Positions 16,963-27,493 of a DNA stretch of 64,000 nucleotides are shown piece after piece. The DNA lies in NCBI GenBank assembly GCA_018648645.1, contig JABGQS010000002.1, positions 114,650 through 178,649 on the forward strand, given 5' to 3'. Each line of letters begins with the position of its first letter. The first letter of the stretch is position 1. The DNA is from Clostridia bacterium. GTDB taxonomy: Bacteria; Bacillota; Clostridia; Christensenellales; SZUA-584. The notes under the pieces are model-generated. The model did not search any database. It saw only the letters and a list, made by a program, of their open reading frames with translations, and had not been told where the DNA came from. The translations under genes and the position numbers were made by a program.

Positions 16963-17853
16963 TTAGAAATGAACTTTATATCTAAATTGCATCAGATCAT
17001 CATCATAGTCATATGATTCAAAGGCTGAATCATCGGGTGAAAGCCACTCAAACTCGAACAAAGTAGAGTTCGTATCGTCGTTCTGCGTTTTTGTGAACCC
17101 GGGCTGATTTTCATACTCGCTTTCGCACCAGTCTAATACTATAGAAAGCTCTCCCTCACCAAGCTTCCATGTCTTAAATAGCTCCATTATATCAAGCTGA
17201 AAGTCATAGCTTATACCCTCAAACATCAGCTTGTCATCCGATAAGAATTCGTGTTCTGAAGGACCCTGTGAAAAATGCGCGGACGACCAACCTTCAATAA
17301 TCCCATCCCGTTTCGGCTTGTTGATCATGACGTAAAAACCAAATCCGTCATCCATCTCCTGGATGTTGATCCCAACATCTATTACTTCAACTCCCTCTTT
17401 AAGCGTTGCCGTTGTCACATCGACATGATACCAATACTGCGGAACGTAGCCAAAGAGCAGAGGTCCTTTTACCTCCAGCAAATTTTCCGGTGTCTCTTCA
17501 GGTCCATACCAAAACTTGTACTCTAGGAAACCTAGCTCTCCATCTACGTTTGAGCTTCCAACGTAAAACTCCACCGGTTCGCCAAAGTCAGACAGTTTTG
17601 GAACTTCAAACGGCCAAAGCCCTGTCATTATTGCTTCAATATCCACTTTCGGTTCAGGCTCGAGCTCCGGTTCAGGCTCTTCTTCCTCTGGCTCTTCCTC
17701 CTCCGGCTCCTCTTTGCTTTCTTTAATCAGCTCATCGACTATCTCCTGCCCTTCAACATAGTCTTTGGGAGTATCAACAAACCCGCATGCAACAAGTGAT
17801 CCGACCGTCAGTAAAAGAATTAAAAGCATCAATAAAAATCGTTTAATAATCAT
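16963..17853 (-). CDS. Lipoprotein, IVDEL/GLWP family (paralogue 3)
   Basis: Lipobox LVAC (Cys 23), then EIVDELIKESKEE, an acidic spacer of Glu/Pro repeats (about 45-68) in place of the Pro/Thr spacer of the other two members, then a globular domain starting GLWPFEVPKLSDFGEP. The shared block just after the membrane and the shared domain start show a common origin with the lipoproteins at 8.8 and 9.9 kb, although it has diverged more. Function unknown. The C-terminal YDDDLMQFRYKVHF parallels the IQVAFSVRVEF end of paralogue 2. Confidence 0.75.
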   Translation of the reverse strand: MIIKRFLLMLLILLLTVGSLVACGFVDTPKDYVEGQEIVDELIKESKEEPEEEEPEEEEPEPELEPEPKVDIEAIMTGLWPFEVPKLSDFGEPVEFYVGSSNVDGELGFLEYKFWYGPEETPENLLEVKGPLLFGYVPQYWYHVDVTTATLKEGVEVIDVGINIQEMDDGFGFYVMINKPKRDGIIEGWSSAHFSQGPSEHEFLSDDKLMFEGISYDFQLDIMELFKTWKLGEGELSIVLDWCESEYENQPGFTKTQNDDTNSTLFEFEWLSPDDSAFESYDYDDDLMQFRYKVHF

Positions 17854-18016
17854 AGCAATCCCTCCGTATTCTTTTTTTGTATAGCCGTACCTTTGGATGT
17901 CTTCGGGAAGCAGAGATTTAGTAATACGCTCCCATTATGAAAAAGAAAGTTCATATTGTAAATGTGCGTTAATTATATCATATTTTTCATATTATATAAA
18001 GTGGGGACGCGGGCAT

Positions 18017-18047
18017 AAAAAAAGACCCGCATATATTGCAGGTCTTC
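18017..18047 (-). terminator. Terminator of the V/A-type ATPase operon
   Basis: On the minus strand AAGACCTGCA-ATAT-ATGCGGGTCTTTTTTT follows the subunit D stop by 13 bp. It is a member of the recurrent GACCCGC type. Confidence 0.8.
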
Positions 18048-18059
18048 GTTCATATTTTT

Positions 18060-18704
18060 TTACTGAGCAGCTTCGCGCTGCTGTATCATGTCTTTGGTTT
18101 TCATCAGCCTCGTTAAGCTGCCGCGCTCGTTTTCGTCCAGCTTCATTTTGATGTATTTGATGGTTTCCTCCAATTGGGGAATCATGACGTATTCGAGCGC
18201 GTTGACACGACGGCGTGTTTTCTCGATCTCGTCAGCAAGCATGTTGCACGTTTTCTCGAGCTCTGCCAGCTCCACCATGGTTGGCAGCACTTTGCTTAGC
18301 TCTGCGCTTGCGCTGTCGAGCTCTGCCGAGGTGCTTAGCATGCCGTATGGGAAAAACTCCTGCGTGCGCTTTTTTTCTTGGTAGTCGATTTTAGGCACGT
18401 TGACACTCATGATGTTGGTTTTGGAAACCTCTAGGTCGACCTCGCGCAATGGGAACAGCAATGCTTCGTCCATCGACTCGCGCGTCATGGCGACGCGGGC
18501 GAGCACGAAATCGGCAAGTGCCGAAGATAACGCTTTTTCGACCTCTATGCGCATCGTGCGGTTTTTGCGAATGAGCAGCATGAACTGGCGAACCATCTCG
18601 TCGCGTTTGTCCTTTAACAGTTTGTGTCCGCGCGCCGCTGTCTTAAGCCGCTTTTTCAGCTTGGTCAGCTCCATCCGCGTCGGGTTTACTCTGAGTATTG
18701 CCAT
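18060..18704 (-). CDS. ntpD: V/A-type ATP synthase/ATPase subunit D
   Basis: Central-stalk subunit of 214 aa, almost wholly helical, that turns inside the A3B3 head. The N-terminal MAILRVNPTRMELTKLKKRLKTA and RGHKLLKDKRDEMVRQFM are hallmark sequences, and the C-terminal helix ends in the usual charged segment. It is the last gene of the operon, in the order G-I-K-E-C-F-A-B-D, 86 bp after subunit B, and is followed by a terminator. Confidence 0.95.
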   Translation of the reverse strand: MAILRVNPTRMELTKLKKRLKTAARGHKLLKDKRDEMVRQFMLLIRKNRTMRIEVEKALSSALADFVLARVAMTRESMDEALLFPLREVDLEVSKTNIMSVNVPKIDYQEKKRTQEFFPYGMLSTSAELDSASAELSKVLPTMVELAELEKTCNMLADEIEKTRRRVNALEYVMIPQLEETIKYIKMKLDENERGSLTRLMKTKDMIQQREAAQ

Positions 18705-18790
18705 TTATAGAATCTTTCCTTTCATATCCGAAGTAAAAAGCCGTCACATTACTTCGATACATATCAAAGTTACACCGGCATCGAGTTGCC

Positions 18791-20173
18791 TCAGGCTTCC
18801 TCGTCTGCCGGCAGATATTTGTCTATGTACTCGTCTTTGATACGCTTTAGCTCGGTACGCGGTAGTATCTTTAGCAGCTTCCAGCCGAGAGCCAATGTTT
18901 CTTCTATGCTTCGGTTTGTCTCGTAGCCTTGCGATACGTACTGCTTCTCGAAAGCGTCGGCGAACTTTGCGTACAACTTGTCCACGTCACTTAGCGCCGC
19001 TTCACCTAGGATAACCGAGAGTTCTTTGGCATCTTTGCCTCGCGCGTATGCCGCAAACAGCTGGTTCATAGAGTCTGCGTGGTCTTCGCGCGTTTTGCCA
19101 GCGCCGATACCTTTGTCCTTGAGACGAGACAGCGAGGGGAGAACGTCTACCGGCGGCGTGATACCTTTTCTGTAAAGCTCGCGAGAGAGAATAATCTGCC
19201 CTTCTGTGATGTAACCAGTCAAGTCGGGGATAGGATGCGTTTTGTCGTCCTCCGGCATGGTCAATATCGGAATCTGCGTGACGCTGCCTTCCTTGCCTTT
19301 GATACGCCCTGCGCGTTCGTACATGGTCGCGAGGTCTGTGTAGAGATAACCCGGATATCCACGTCTGCCCGGCACTTCTTTTCTAGCTGCGCTAACTTCC
19401 CGCAATGCTTCCGCGTAGTTGGTGATGTCGGTGATGATGACGAGAACGTGCAAGCCCTTTTCGTACGCTAGGTATTCTGCAGCGGTCAACGCCATACGCG
19501 GCGTGCTGATACGCTCGATTGCGGGGTCGTCCGCTAGGTTTATGAAAAGCACCGTTCTGTCGATAGCGCCCGTTTTCTTGAAGTCGCTGATAAAATAGTC
19601 TGCTTCCTCGAAAGTGATGCCGACTGCGGCAAACACAACAGCGAAGTTACTGTCGCTGCCAAGCACCTTGCTTTGACGCGCAATCTGCGCTGCAAGCTGT
19701 GCGTGGGGAAGCCCCGAGCCGGAGAACACAGGCAGCTTCTGTCCGCGAACCAAAGTGTTCAATCCGTCGATTGCGCTGATGCCCGTTTGTATAAACTCTT
19801 CGGGGTAGTCACGCGCTGCCGGGTTGATTGGTGAACCGTTGATGTCCATGCGCTTCTCGGGAATGATAGCGGGACCGTTGTCCATCGGATCGCCCATGCC
19901 GTCGAAAACACGTCCGAGCATGTCATAGCTAACGCTAAGCTCGATAGACTTGCCGAGGAAACGCGCTTTACTTGTCGCGATCCGCAAACCCTGCGAGGAC
20001 TCGAAAAGCTGGACAAGCGCTTTGTCTTCGTTGATCTCCAGCACTTTGCCGCGACGGATTTCGCCGTTCTCCTGCTCTATTTCGACCAGCTCGTCATATT
20101 TTACTCCGCTGACACCTCTGACAAGCATCAGGGGACCTACAACCTCGTGTATTGTGCGATACTCTTTAAGCAA
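18791..20173 (-). CDS. ntpB: V/A-type ATP synthase/ATPase subunit B
   Basis: Non-catalytic head subunit. [17 protein letters not shown] is the family N terminus; the degenerate nucleotide site reads [18 protein letters not shown] rather than a Walker A, as expected for [22 protein letters not shown] is the classic head signature. The frame is open to an ATG at 20194, but that codon lies inside the ribosome binding sequence; the TTG at 20173 gives the normal N terminus (MLKEYRTI) and a proper spacing to GGAAGGTGGG. It overlaps the end of subunit A by 8 bp. Confidence 0.93.
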   Translation of the reverse strand: MLKEYRTIHEVVGPLMLVRGVSGVKYDELVEIEQENGEIRRGKVLEINEDKALVQLFESSQGLRIATSKARFLGKSIELSVSYDMLGRVFDGMGDPMDNGPAIIPEKRMDINGSPINPAARDYPEEFIQTGISAIDGLNTLVRGQKLPVFSGSGLPHAQLAAQIARQSKVLGSDSNFAVVFAAVGITFEEADYFISDFKKTGAIDRTVLFINLADDPAIERISTPRMALTAAEYLAYEKGLHVLVIITDITNYAEALREVSAARKEVPGRRGYPGYLYTDLATMYERAGRIKGKEGSVTQIPILTMPEDDKTHPIPDLTGYITEGQIILSRELYRKGITPPVDVLPSLSRLKDKGIGAGKTREDHADSMNQLFAAYARGKDAKELSVILGEAALSDVDKLYAKFADAFEKQYVSQGYETNRSIEETLALGWKLLKILPRTELKRIKDEYIDKYLPADEEA

Positions 20174-21941
20174 TGTCAATCCCACCTTCCTCATAAAGCT
20201 CGGCCATTTGGTCTTCGAGCTTTTGGTTTATCTGCGCGTATCTTTCTTTGATATCCTTCTCTTCTACGTACTTTGCTCTGCCGATGTCTTCTCGAACTGA
20301 CAGCTCGCTTATTTTGCTGAACTCTGCGCCTGCGTTAAGTGCGCGCTCACCAAGCTCGCCCCATTTGAGTATCATTCTCAGCATACCATACTGCTTTTCG
20401 AGCGATGTGTATGTGTCAATCTCGTGGAATGAGTTCTGATGCAGATAGTCTTCTCTGATAGAACGCGCCGTCTCTAATTTCAGTCTGTCACCAAGTGACA
20501 GCGCATCCACGCCGACAAGCCGAACTATCTCTTCAAGCTCGGATTCGTCCTGCAATAGCGACATCGTTTTTTCTCTCAGCTCTATGAACTCATGTGATAA
20601 ATTCTCATCAAACCAGTCGCTAAGTCTATCAATATAAAGCGAATAGGACGTCAGCCAGTCGATGGCGGGAAAGTGGCGTTTGTATGCCAGCTGTGCTGAG
20701 AGACCCCAGAACACTTTGACGATACGAAGCGTTCCCTGCGAAACCGGCTCGGATATGTCGCCGCCCGGAGGTGAAACTGCGCCGATGGCCGAAATTGCGC
20801 CGATTCTGCCGTCTGTCCCCAATGCCTTGACCATACCTGCCCGCTCATAGAACTGCGCGAGTCTGCTGGAGAGGTATGCGGGATAGCCTTCGTCACCAGG
20901 CATTTCTTCGAGACGACCCGACATTTCACGAAGCGCCTCTGCCCAGCGTGATGTGCTGTCTGCCATGATGGCGACTTTGTATCCCATGTCACGGAAATAT
21001 TCCGCAATCGTAATTCCTGTGTATATCGAAGCTTCTCGCGCTGCAACCGGCATGTCCGATGTGTTCGCGATAAGCACCGTACGTTTCATCAGCGGCTCGC
21101 CCGTGCGAGGGTCTTTAAGCTCCGGGAACTCCATCAGCACGTCTGTCATTTCGTTGCCGCGCTCTCCGCAGCCGACATACACGATAATTTCGGCATCAGC
21201 CCATTTTGCCAGTGCATGCTGCAAGACTGTCTTGCCGCTTCCAAACGGACCCGGCACGGCTGCCACGCCACCCTTGGCAATCGGGAAAAGCGTATCGATG
21301 ACGCGCTGTCCGGTAATCATAAGTTCATTTGGCGGCAGTTTTTCGCTATACGGTCTGCCTTTTCGCACCGGCCACTTTTGCAGCATCGTTATCTCTTTGG
21401 TTTCGCCTTGCTGCGTTTTCAGCGTCGCGATTGTTTCATCGATGGTAGCATTCTTTTCTGCGATGGTTTGCACCGTACCTGTCATGCCCATCGGCACCAT
21501 GATATAGTGCTTAACAGGTATAGTTTCCTGTACATAGCCAAGAAAATCGCCTGCGACAAGCTCGTCACCGACTTTGGCAAGCGGTATGAAGTCCCACTTC
21601 TTGTCGTGGTCTAGCGCGGCGATATCTACGCCACGGGCAATCCTGTCGCCCGTCTGCTGACGAATAACGTCGAGCGGGCGTTGAATGCCGTCGAATATCG
21701 ACTCTATCAGCCCGGGTGCAAGCTCTACGCTTAGCGGACTGCCTGTCGAGAACACCGGCTCTCCCGGCCCAAGACCACTCGTTTCTTCGTATACTTGAAT
21801 CGAAGCGGTGTCGCCCCGAAGCTCTATAATCTCGCCAATCAATTTCTGCTCGCTAACCCTGACAACGTCGTACATTTCGCTGTTGCCCATGCCTTGCGCC
21901 GTGATCAGCGGACCCGAAACCTTTACTATTCTACCTTCCAT
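20166..21941 (-). CDS. ntpA: V/A-type ATP synthase/ATPase catalytic subunit A
   Basis: Catalytic subunit of 591 aa. Walker A is GPFGSGKT, followed by [56 protein letters not shown], and the A-specific inserted domain (about residues 115-190) with WPVRKGRPY. The length matches the family (about 580-600). It is translationally coupled to subunit B. It hydrolyses or makes ATP in the cytoplasmic head. Confidence 0.97.
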   Translation of the reverse strand: MEGRIVKVSGPLITAQGMGNSEMYDVVRVSEQKLIGEIIELRGDTASIQVYEETSGLGPGEPVFSTGSPLSVELAPGLIESIFDGIQRPLDVIRQQTGDRIARGVDIAALDHDKKWDFIPLAKVGDELVAGDFLGYVQETIPVKHYIMVPMGMTGTVQTIAEKNATIDETIATLKTQQGETKEITMLQKWPVRKGRPYSEKLPPNELMITGQRVIDTLFPIAKGGVAAVPGPFGSGKTVLQHALAKWADAEIIVYVGCGERGNEMTDVLMEFPELKDPRTGEPLMKRTVLIANTSDMPVAAREASIYTGITIAEYFRDMGYKVAIMADSTSRWAEALREMSGRLEEMPGDEGYPAYLSSRLAQFYERAGMVKALGTDGRIGAISAIGAVSPPGGDISEPVSQGTLRIVKVFWGLSAQLAYKRHFPAIDWLTSYSLYIDRLSDWFDENLSHEFIELREKTMSLLQDESELEEIVRLVGVDALSLGDRLKLETARSIREDYLHQNSFHEIDTYTSLEKQYGMLRMILKWGELGERALNAGAEFSKISELSVREDIGRAKYVEEKDIKERYAQINQKLEDQMAELYEEGGIDIA

Positions 21942-22016
21942 AAACGATATCCTTCCTGTCGGACACTGGGTGTCCGTTTTCTTTCTCTATATATCATAAA
22001 TTAATTATTGTCTATT

Positions 22017-22334
22017 TTACTCGTCGCCGAACAATATGTCTGCGCCGATGGCTTTTTCTACATTTGCGCGGATGTTTTTCATGCCGAGCCCGGTTGTGCC
22101 GCGATTGCTCGGTATCGGTATAATCGCAGGAAACGGCATAGTTTTGTATCGATCTATCGTTTCGGTTGCCTGCTCTGCCGCCTGCTCGGTGATAAAGATT
22201 ATCGAGTATCCGCCCGAAGCCAAGCGGTTGATGGTCTTCATAATCTCGCCGCCGGTAGCAGGATATACGTCTATGCCAAGCGATTTAAAGCCTACAACGC
22301 TGTCACTGTCTCCAATTACACCAATTTTACTCAT
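22017..22334 (-). CDS. ntpF: V/A-type ATP synthase/ATPase subunit F
   Basis: Small central-stalk subunit of 105 aa with the Rossmann-like start KIGVIGDSDSVVGFKSLGIDVYP and the ending PIPSNRGTTGLGMKNIRANVEKAIGADILF, both typical of the family. It binds subunit D. It lies 75 bp ahead of subunit A and directly behind subunit C. Confidence 0.92.
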   Translation of the reverse strand: MSKIGVIGDSDSVVGFKSLGIDVYPATGGEIMKTINRLASGGYSIIFITEQAAEQATETIDRYKTMPFPAIIPIPSNRGTTGLGMKNIRANVEKAIGADILFGDE

Positions 22335-22343
22335 ACATTTCTC

Positions 22344-23339
22344 CTACAATAGTTCCTTTACTCTGTTTGAAACGACCTGTCCGTCTATACCGCCAAGCTT
22401 TGCTGTCATTACCATCCTAATTGCTGCAGCTTCGCGCTGCTTTGCGACGTAATAGCACATGATCGGCGCGACGCTGAACATGTCGTGACGGTGTGCACGG
22501 AGCATGCTAAGCAGGTAATCATCCTTAGCTTTCTCCATCATGTACAGCCGACCTGTCTTTTGGTACTCGTCGAACGCAGGCGCCAGCACCGCAGCGTAGT
22601 CACCCTTTGCCAGCGCGCTCATAACGCTCTCGTCAGCGAGATCGAACGCTTCGGAAAATGTGAGCTTGCTGATGGTGCCTCCGTGAAGGTGCGCGTCCTC
22701 GAACGATTCTTTGCTGTGTCCGGACACACGTATTCGCATGAACGCGATGATGTTACTGAGGTCAAAATATGCGTTAAAGTATTTTGTTACCAGCTCGTCA
22801 TCCATTTGCAAAAACAGCTCTTTGACCTCTTTGGCGTAAGCTCTGTCCATTGCTACGCCGATTATGGACGCGTCCAGCGCAACGGCAAACCGCTTGTCGA
22901 TAAAGAACATAGCGTCTGTCATGTGCGGCGGAAGGTCATAATAGTTGTTCTCTGTTATCGCGCGGCGCAGTGTGTCTACCGCAAGGTTGCCGGGTGTTAG
23001 CTCTGCTTCCTCCAGGCTTTTGTCCTGCATCAACAGCTTAATCAAAACCTTTAGGTTATGATAGTCCTTTTGCGCGCGCATGATTTTGATGAAGGTATCG
23101 TTGGGCGAAACCTCAAGCAAAAGCTCGTCCGCGGCGGCAAGCTCTTTGTCTATCATCTGCTCGAACGTTGCGCCTGTCGGCACAGGCTGTGCATAGCCGA
23201 TTTCACTCAAAACACGCATCGCCATATCAAAATCTTTGCTTTCGATAATCCTATTTAGTTTGTCTTTTGTTATTAGTGAGCTTTCCATCGCCTTGATTCG
23301 TGCTCCGGCGAAAGGATAGCTGCTATTCGTTTCTGACAT
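22344..23339 (-). CDS. ntpC: V/A-type ATP synthase/ATPase subunit C
   Basis: Subunit of the C/AC39 (V0D) family, 331 aa, that joins the central stalk to the proteolipid ring. The N-terminal YPFAGARIKAMESSLITKDKLNRIIESKDFDMAMRVL and the helical body with ITENNYYDLPPHMTDAMFFIDKRF are characteristic. It is separated from subunits E and F by about 10 bp, so the three are cotranslated. Confidence 0.92.
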   Translation of the reverse strand: MSETNSSYPFAGARIKAMESSLITKDKLNRIIESKDFDMAMRVLSEIGYAQPVPTGATFEQMIDKELAAADELLLEVSPNDTFIKIMRAQKDYHNLKVLIKLLMQDKSLEEAELTPGNLAVDTLRRAITENNYYDLPPHMTDAMFFIDKRFAVALDASIIGVAMDRAYAKEVKELFLQMDDELVTKYFNAYFDLSNIIAFMRIRVSGHSKESFEDAHLHGGTISKLTFSEAFDLADESVMSALAKGDYAAVLAPAFDEYQKTGRLYMMEKAKDDYLLSMLRAHRHDMFSVAPIMCYYVAKQREAAAIRMVMTAKLGGIDGQVVSNRVKELL

Positions 23340-23350
23340 CTAAGTCTCCT

Positions 23351-23959
23351 CTAGCTCTCGAACAATACAGCTGCCACTTGCGTTTCGACGTCCTGCCACG
23401 CTTCGTTAAGCTGCGCTTCAAGCGAAACGTTGATCTCGAGACCATCGCTTATGTACACGAATCCGCCCGTGATATCGTACGGCTTGTCAGCCAGCTTCAC
23501 TTCGCCTTTGCCGACCTTTGCAGCAAGCGCTGCGTTGACATCCGCCAAAAACGCGGTGTTCAGCCGCTTCTCGCCCGCCGCCACTGCGATTGTGCCCGTG
23601 CCGTCTGAGGCGCAGCCGATAAGCTGCTTTTTCATAAGCACGATATACTCGGCGTCACTAAGCGCAGCCAGCTTCTGCTTGGCAAGAGCTTTGGCTTTCG
23701 TCATCATTTCCTGCTTTGCTACCAGTAGCTGCTTGCGATACTCAAGGTCATAAACAGCGGCCATTCGTTTTTTCTTCTCGACGCCCGCAACCTGCGACAT
23801 TTTCTCTATCTCGGTTTTGCGCTTGTCGATTTCGCGAAGAAGCTTACTGCGAGCGACTTTCTTTTTGTCTTGCACGTCCTGCCAGTATTTTTCGGAATCG
23901 CGCTGTGCGTCGGCTCCGATTTTTTCTATAAGTTTTTCTGCTCCGGCCATATTTGCCAC
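23351..23959 (-). CDS. ntpE: V/A-type ATP synthase/ATPase subunit E
   Basis: Peripheral-stalk subunit of 202 aa. A long charged helix (about 1-100) is followed by a small mixed domain with the GGFVYISDGLEINVSLEAQLNEAW segment found in family members. It pairs with the small G/H-type subunit encoded at the head of the operon to form the peripheral stalk. Confidence 0.88.
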   Translation of the reverse strand: MANMAGAEKLIEKIGADAQRDSEKYWQDVQDKKKVARSKLLREIDKRKTEIEKMSQVAGVEKKKRMAAVYDLEYRKQLLVAKQEMMTKAKALAKQKLAALSDAEYIVLMKKQLIGCASDGTGTIAVAAGEKRLNTAFLADVNAALAAKVGKGEVKLADKPYDITGGFVYISDGLEINVSLEAQLNEAWQDVETQVAAVLFES

Positions 23960-23966
23960 GTCCTAA

Positions 23967-24494
<528 letters not shown>

Positions 24495-24558
24495 TTATTT
24501 CGCTATCATTATCCGCATTACGCGGTGTTAATCTATTGGGTCACCGATGAATCTACAT

Positions 24559-26481
24559 TCATTGAGGTGGGTTTTCTAAGCGATGGTTCTTTGTACGCAC
24601 GCTAAGCGGCATAAACGCGTGACCGCCGCCTTCATAGAACTTGCTGAAGAACTCGATATATTGCAGCCTTGCGGTGTGAACGAATGAGCCCAGTGTGTTG
24701 ATGCCTATGTTAAACACATGACCAATTGTCATGACGATGATGCCGATGATGTAGCCCCACCACGGGCCCATGAACAAACCGGCGATTGTGTTGAACACCA
24801 TTGCGATAACGGTGGTGGCAAGACCCATGCCGAAGATACGGCTGTATGAGAGTATGTCGCTGACGTAGCCCGTTATGTCATACACGCTTGCAAGACCGCC
24901 AATCATTTTTCTGAAAATACCCTTTTTGTGACGACCTGCTGTGCAGATTAGAATGGCAAAGCCCATTAGGGCCACAATCATGCCGATCGTGGTGAGAACC
25001 CCGCCCATCATCATGCCGACTGCCAGCATAATGCCGCCAACCAATATCATGATCCACGAGCCTTTGTCGAATATCGCGTCCCAAACACGTCCATCGCGTA
25101 TCGCCATGTATGCGCCTATGCCAAGACCGACCAATATGTGCACAACGCCAAGCCCGAGACAAAGCACCAGCATTAGGATCGCGTCTTGTATGGGGTTGAT
25201 GACTGAGGGTATACCTTCGATAGCGAAAACGTTGCCGAAGAAAAAGCCCCACAGCGTTGTCGCGATACCGCAGATCATGATTACGCCGGTGATTTTGCGG
25301 AAAGTGCCGGTCGGTTTTTTCAACTTTAACACCAGCAACGCGCCGAGTGATAAAATCAGACCGTACGCGATGTCCGCCATCATCATGCCGAAGATTAGGA
25401 AGTAGAATATGCTCATCAGCTTGTTGGGGTCAAAACCTTTGGATGAGGGAACGCCGTACATTTCGGTAACGCCTTCGAAAGGTGTCACGATGCTCCCGTT
25501 GGATATTGCTGTTGGCGGCAAGTCTTCTCGCTCCGGCTCGCTGAACTCGATATAGCTTTCGGGCGCAGCGTCCAATATTGCCTTTTTTACAGTCGGCTCG
25601 CCATCAGCAACGATCCAGCCTTCCAGCATAAATGCGCTGCCCGTCTGCCCTAAGTTCTCGACGCAGCGCTCTCGCGCAATCTCGTTAAGCAAATAGTCTT
25701 CTATCGCTTGCAAGGTTAGTTTGTCGTCTACGAACTTTTTGGCTTTCTCTTCGTATTCTTCCGTCTCGAAACCGAGTGACTCGTATTCGTTGTTTAGGTC
25801 AAACATTAAATCGGCAGGTGTGCCGTAAAGTTCTTTTGTGTACGCTTCCGCAAAACCGATGAATTTCAATTCGCCGGTCAGCTCTTCATCCGCATCCTTT
25901 GCCATTACGACATAGAGCGCGAGGAGGTCCTTGTGCTGGTCTATTTCTTCAAAGTATGCGGTTTGCTCAAACTTTTTGCGAATATCTTTGTATGCGTCCA
26001 TTTTGTCTGTCGGGATAGTGCCAAGAAGGCAAGAGGTGTAGTCGTTGTCACGAACACTCTCCAGCGGAGCGTCAAACTTTGCGTACGGCTCTAGCTGGGT
26101 CACACGGTTTCTCAATCTGTGCCGACGCGTTTTGAGCGCGTTCATGTCGTCGCTAAACTGCTTTGTTTGCTCTATTGCCTTGTCCTCCAGCTCAAAGCTT
26201 TGCTGCATATTTTTTAGTTTATCTATTGTAATGGATGGTTTTGGCGTAAGAAAGCCGGTTTTGCTTTCGTCATAATTTCTGATTACATCGAGCGCCTCGC
26301 GAACTTCGCCAAGCCGCTTTTCGAGCGCGGGCAGAGTGCCGGAGGCTTCCACTGCGCTAAGCTCTTGCTCCTGCGTGGAGACGACCTCTACCGCACCGAT
26401 GTCCTGCAAGCTTTGCAGAACAGCGCTTCGGTTGTCCGTGTGCGCAATAAGCGCTACTTTTTTCATTCTTAGTATCGCCAT
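24559..26481 (-). CDS. ntpI: V/A-type ATP synthase/ATPase subunit I
   Basis: Membrane stator of 640 aa with a long cytoplasmic helical half (about 1-340) and seven or eight membrane segments in the second half. MAILRMKKVALIAHTDNRSAVLQSLQDIGAVEVV is the usual N terminus; YGVPSSKGFDPNKLMSIFYFLIFGMMMADIAYGL and SYSRIFGMGLATTVIAMVFN are family signatures. The C-terminal part forms the ion half-channel against subunit K. It starts 1 bp after the G/H-type gene ends. Confidence 0.95.
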   Translation of the reverse strand: MAILRMKKVALIAHTDNRSAVLQSLQDIGAVEVVSTQEQELSAVEASGTLPALEKRLGEVREALDVIRNYDESKTGFLTPKPSITIDKLKNMQQSFELEDKAIEQTKQFSDDMNALKTRRHRLRNRVTQLEPYAKFDAPLESVRDNDYTSCLLGTIPTDKMDAYKDIRKKFEQTAYFEEIDQHKDLLALYVVMAKDADEELTGELKFIGFAEAYTKELYGTPADLMFDLNNEYESLGFETEEYEEKAKKFVDDKLTLQAIEDYLLNEIARERCVENLGQTGSAFMLEGWIVADGEPTVKKAILDAAPESYIEFSEPEREDLPPTAISNGSIVTPFEGVTEMYGVPSSKGFDPNKLMSIFYFLIFGMMMADIAYGLILSLGALLVLKLKKPTGTFRKITGVIMICGIATTLWGFFFGNVFAIEGIPSVINPIQDAILMLVLCLGLGVVHILVGLGIGAYMAIRDGRVWDAIFDKGSWIMILVGGIMLAVGMMMGGVLTTIGMIVALMGFAILICTAGRHKKGIFRKMIGGLASVYDITGYVSDILSYSRIFGMGLATTVIAMVFNTIAGLFMGPWWGYIIGIIVMTIGHVFNIGINTLGSFVHTARLQYIEFFSKFYEGGGHAFMPLSVRTKNHRLENPPQ

Positions 26482-26482
26482 A

Positions 26483-26794
26483 CTATTTTATGATCCTCTC
26501 TATACAGACGTGCGCGGCTGCGTCTAGCTTGCTTGCCGCTTTCACTTTGAGATCTTCACATTCTTGCGTGCGTTTAGTTTGCTGGGCGTCAAGCTGCGCT
26601 TTTGCCTGCGCTTCTGCTTTGTTAACATGCTCGATACCTTTGTGGCGCGCGTCCGTCAGCTCTTTGTCCTTAATCTCACTGTTTTCCTGCTCGGAGCGTT
26701 TTAAGTCGTCCTTCGCAGACAGCATAGCAACGCGCCGCGTTTCTTTTGCCTGCTCCTCTGCCTCTTTGATTGCTGATAAAACCTCTTTTGCCAT
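26483..26794 (-). CDS. V/A-type ATPase peripheral-stalk subunit G/H
   Basis: A 103-aa protein predicted to be one long helix: AIKEAEEQAKETRRVAMLSAKDDLKRSE, with many Lys, Glu, Ala and Gln. Its start position in the operon, just before subunit I, is that of the G/H stalk subunit that dimerises with subunit E. GAGGTGAG precedes the ATG. Sequence identity in this family is always low, so the name rests on size, composition and position. Confidence 0.82.
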   Translation of the reverse strand: MAKEVLSAIKEAEEQAKETRRVAMLSAKDDLKRSEQENSEIKDKELTDARHKGIEHVNKAEAQAKAQLDAQQTKRTQECEDLKVKAASKLDAAAHVCIERIIK

Positions 26795-26826
26795 TATCTC
26801 ACCTCATTGTTAATGCGTAATAAAAA

Positions 26827-26850
26827 CCGCTGAGTGTAAATCAGCGATGC
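26827..26850 (-). terminator. Hairpin between upp and the ATPase operon
   Basis: On the minus strand CGCTGA-TTTACAC-TCAGCG is followed by GTTTTTATT. It would end or weaken transcription from rpiB-upp, so the ATPase genes either depend on read-through or have a promoter within upp. Confidence 0.65.
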
Positions 26851-26851
26851 G

Positions 26852-27481
26852 TTATTTCGTTCCAAACAGACGGTCGCCCGCGTCACCAAGACCCGGCACG
26901 ATGTAACCGTGGTCGTTGAGTTTCTCGTCGAGCGCCGCTATAAACAAGTCCACGTCCGGATGCGCTTTTTGTACAGCATCCACGCCCTCCGGCGCTGCGA
27001 TTAAGCAAACCAGCTTTATGTTTTTGATACCGTGACCTTTGAGAAGCTCGATTGCGCCGATTGCGCTGCCTCCAGTTGCAAGCATCGGGTCCACGATAAT
27101 CATGTCGCGATCTTGTGCGTCTGTGGGCAGCTTGCAGTAGTACTCGACCGGCTGCAATGTGTCGGGGTCGCGATACAGTCCGATATGCCCAACCTTTGCG
27201 TCGGGGACAAGCGAGAGAATACCGTCTACCATACCAAGCCCTGCGCGCAGAATCGGAATGATGCCTACAGTTTTGCCCGAAAGCACTTTTGCTTTTGCCA
27301 GCGATACAGGTGTTTGAACTTGCACATCTTTTAGCGGAAGATCTCTTGTAACTTCAAATGCCATCAGCATGGCAAGCTCTTGCACCAAATCTCTAAAGTC
27401 TTTTGTTACTGTTTTCTCGTCTCGGATTAACGTAATTTTGTGTTGAATCAGTGGGTGGTCCATGATGACTAGTTTGCCCAT
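26852..27481 (-). CDS. upp: Uracil phosphoribosyltransferase
   Basis: Pyrimidine salvage enzyme that makes UMP from uracil and PRPP; 209 aa, the usual length. [14 protein letters not shown] and [16 protein letters not shown] start the protein, [16 protein letters not shown] follows, and the PRPP-binding loop is [21 protein letters not shown]. It is 12 bp behind rpiB. In many Clostridia and Bacilli upp sits directly ahead of the F-type ATP synthase operon; here a V/A-type operon follows. Confidence 0.97.
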   Translation of the reverse strand: MGKLVIMDHPLIQHKITLIRDEKTVTKDFRDLVQELAMLMAFEVTRDLPLKDVQVQTPVSLAKAKVLSGKTVGIIPILRAGLGMVDGILSLVPDAKVGHIGLYRDPDTLQPVEYYCKLPTDAQDRDMIIVDPMLATGGSAIGAIELLKGHGIKNIKLVCLIAAPEGVDAVQKAHPDVDLFIAALDEKLNDHGYIVPGLGDAGDRLFGTK

Positions 27482-27493
27482 TGCTGCCTCCGT

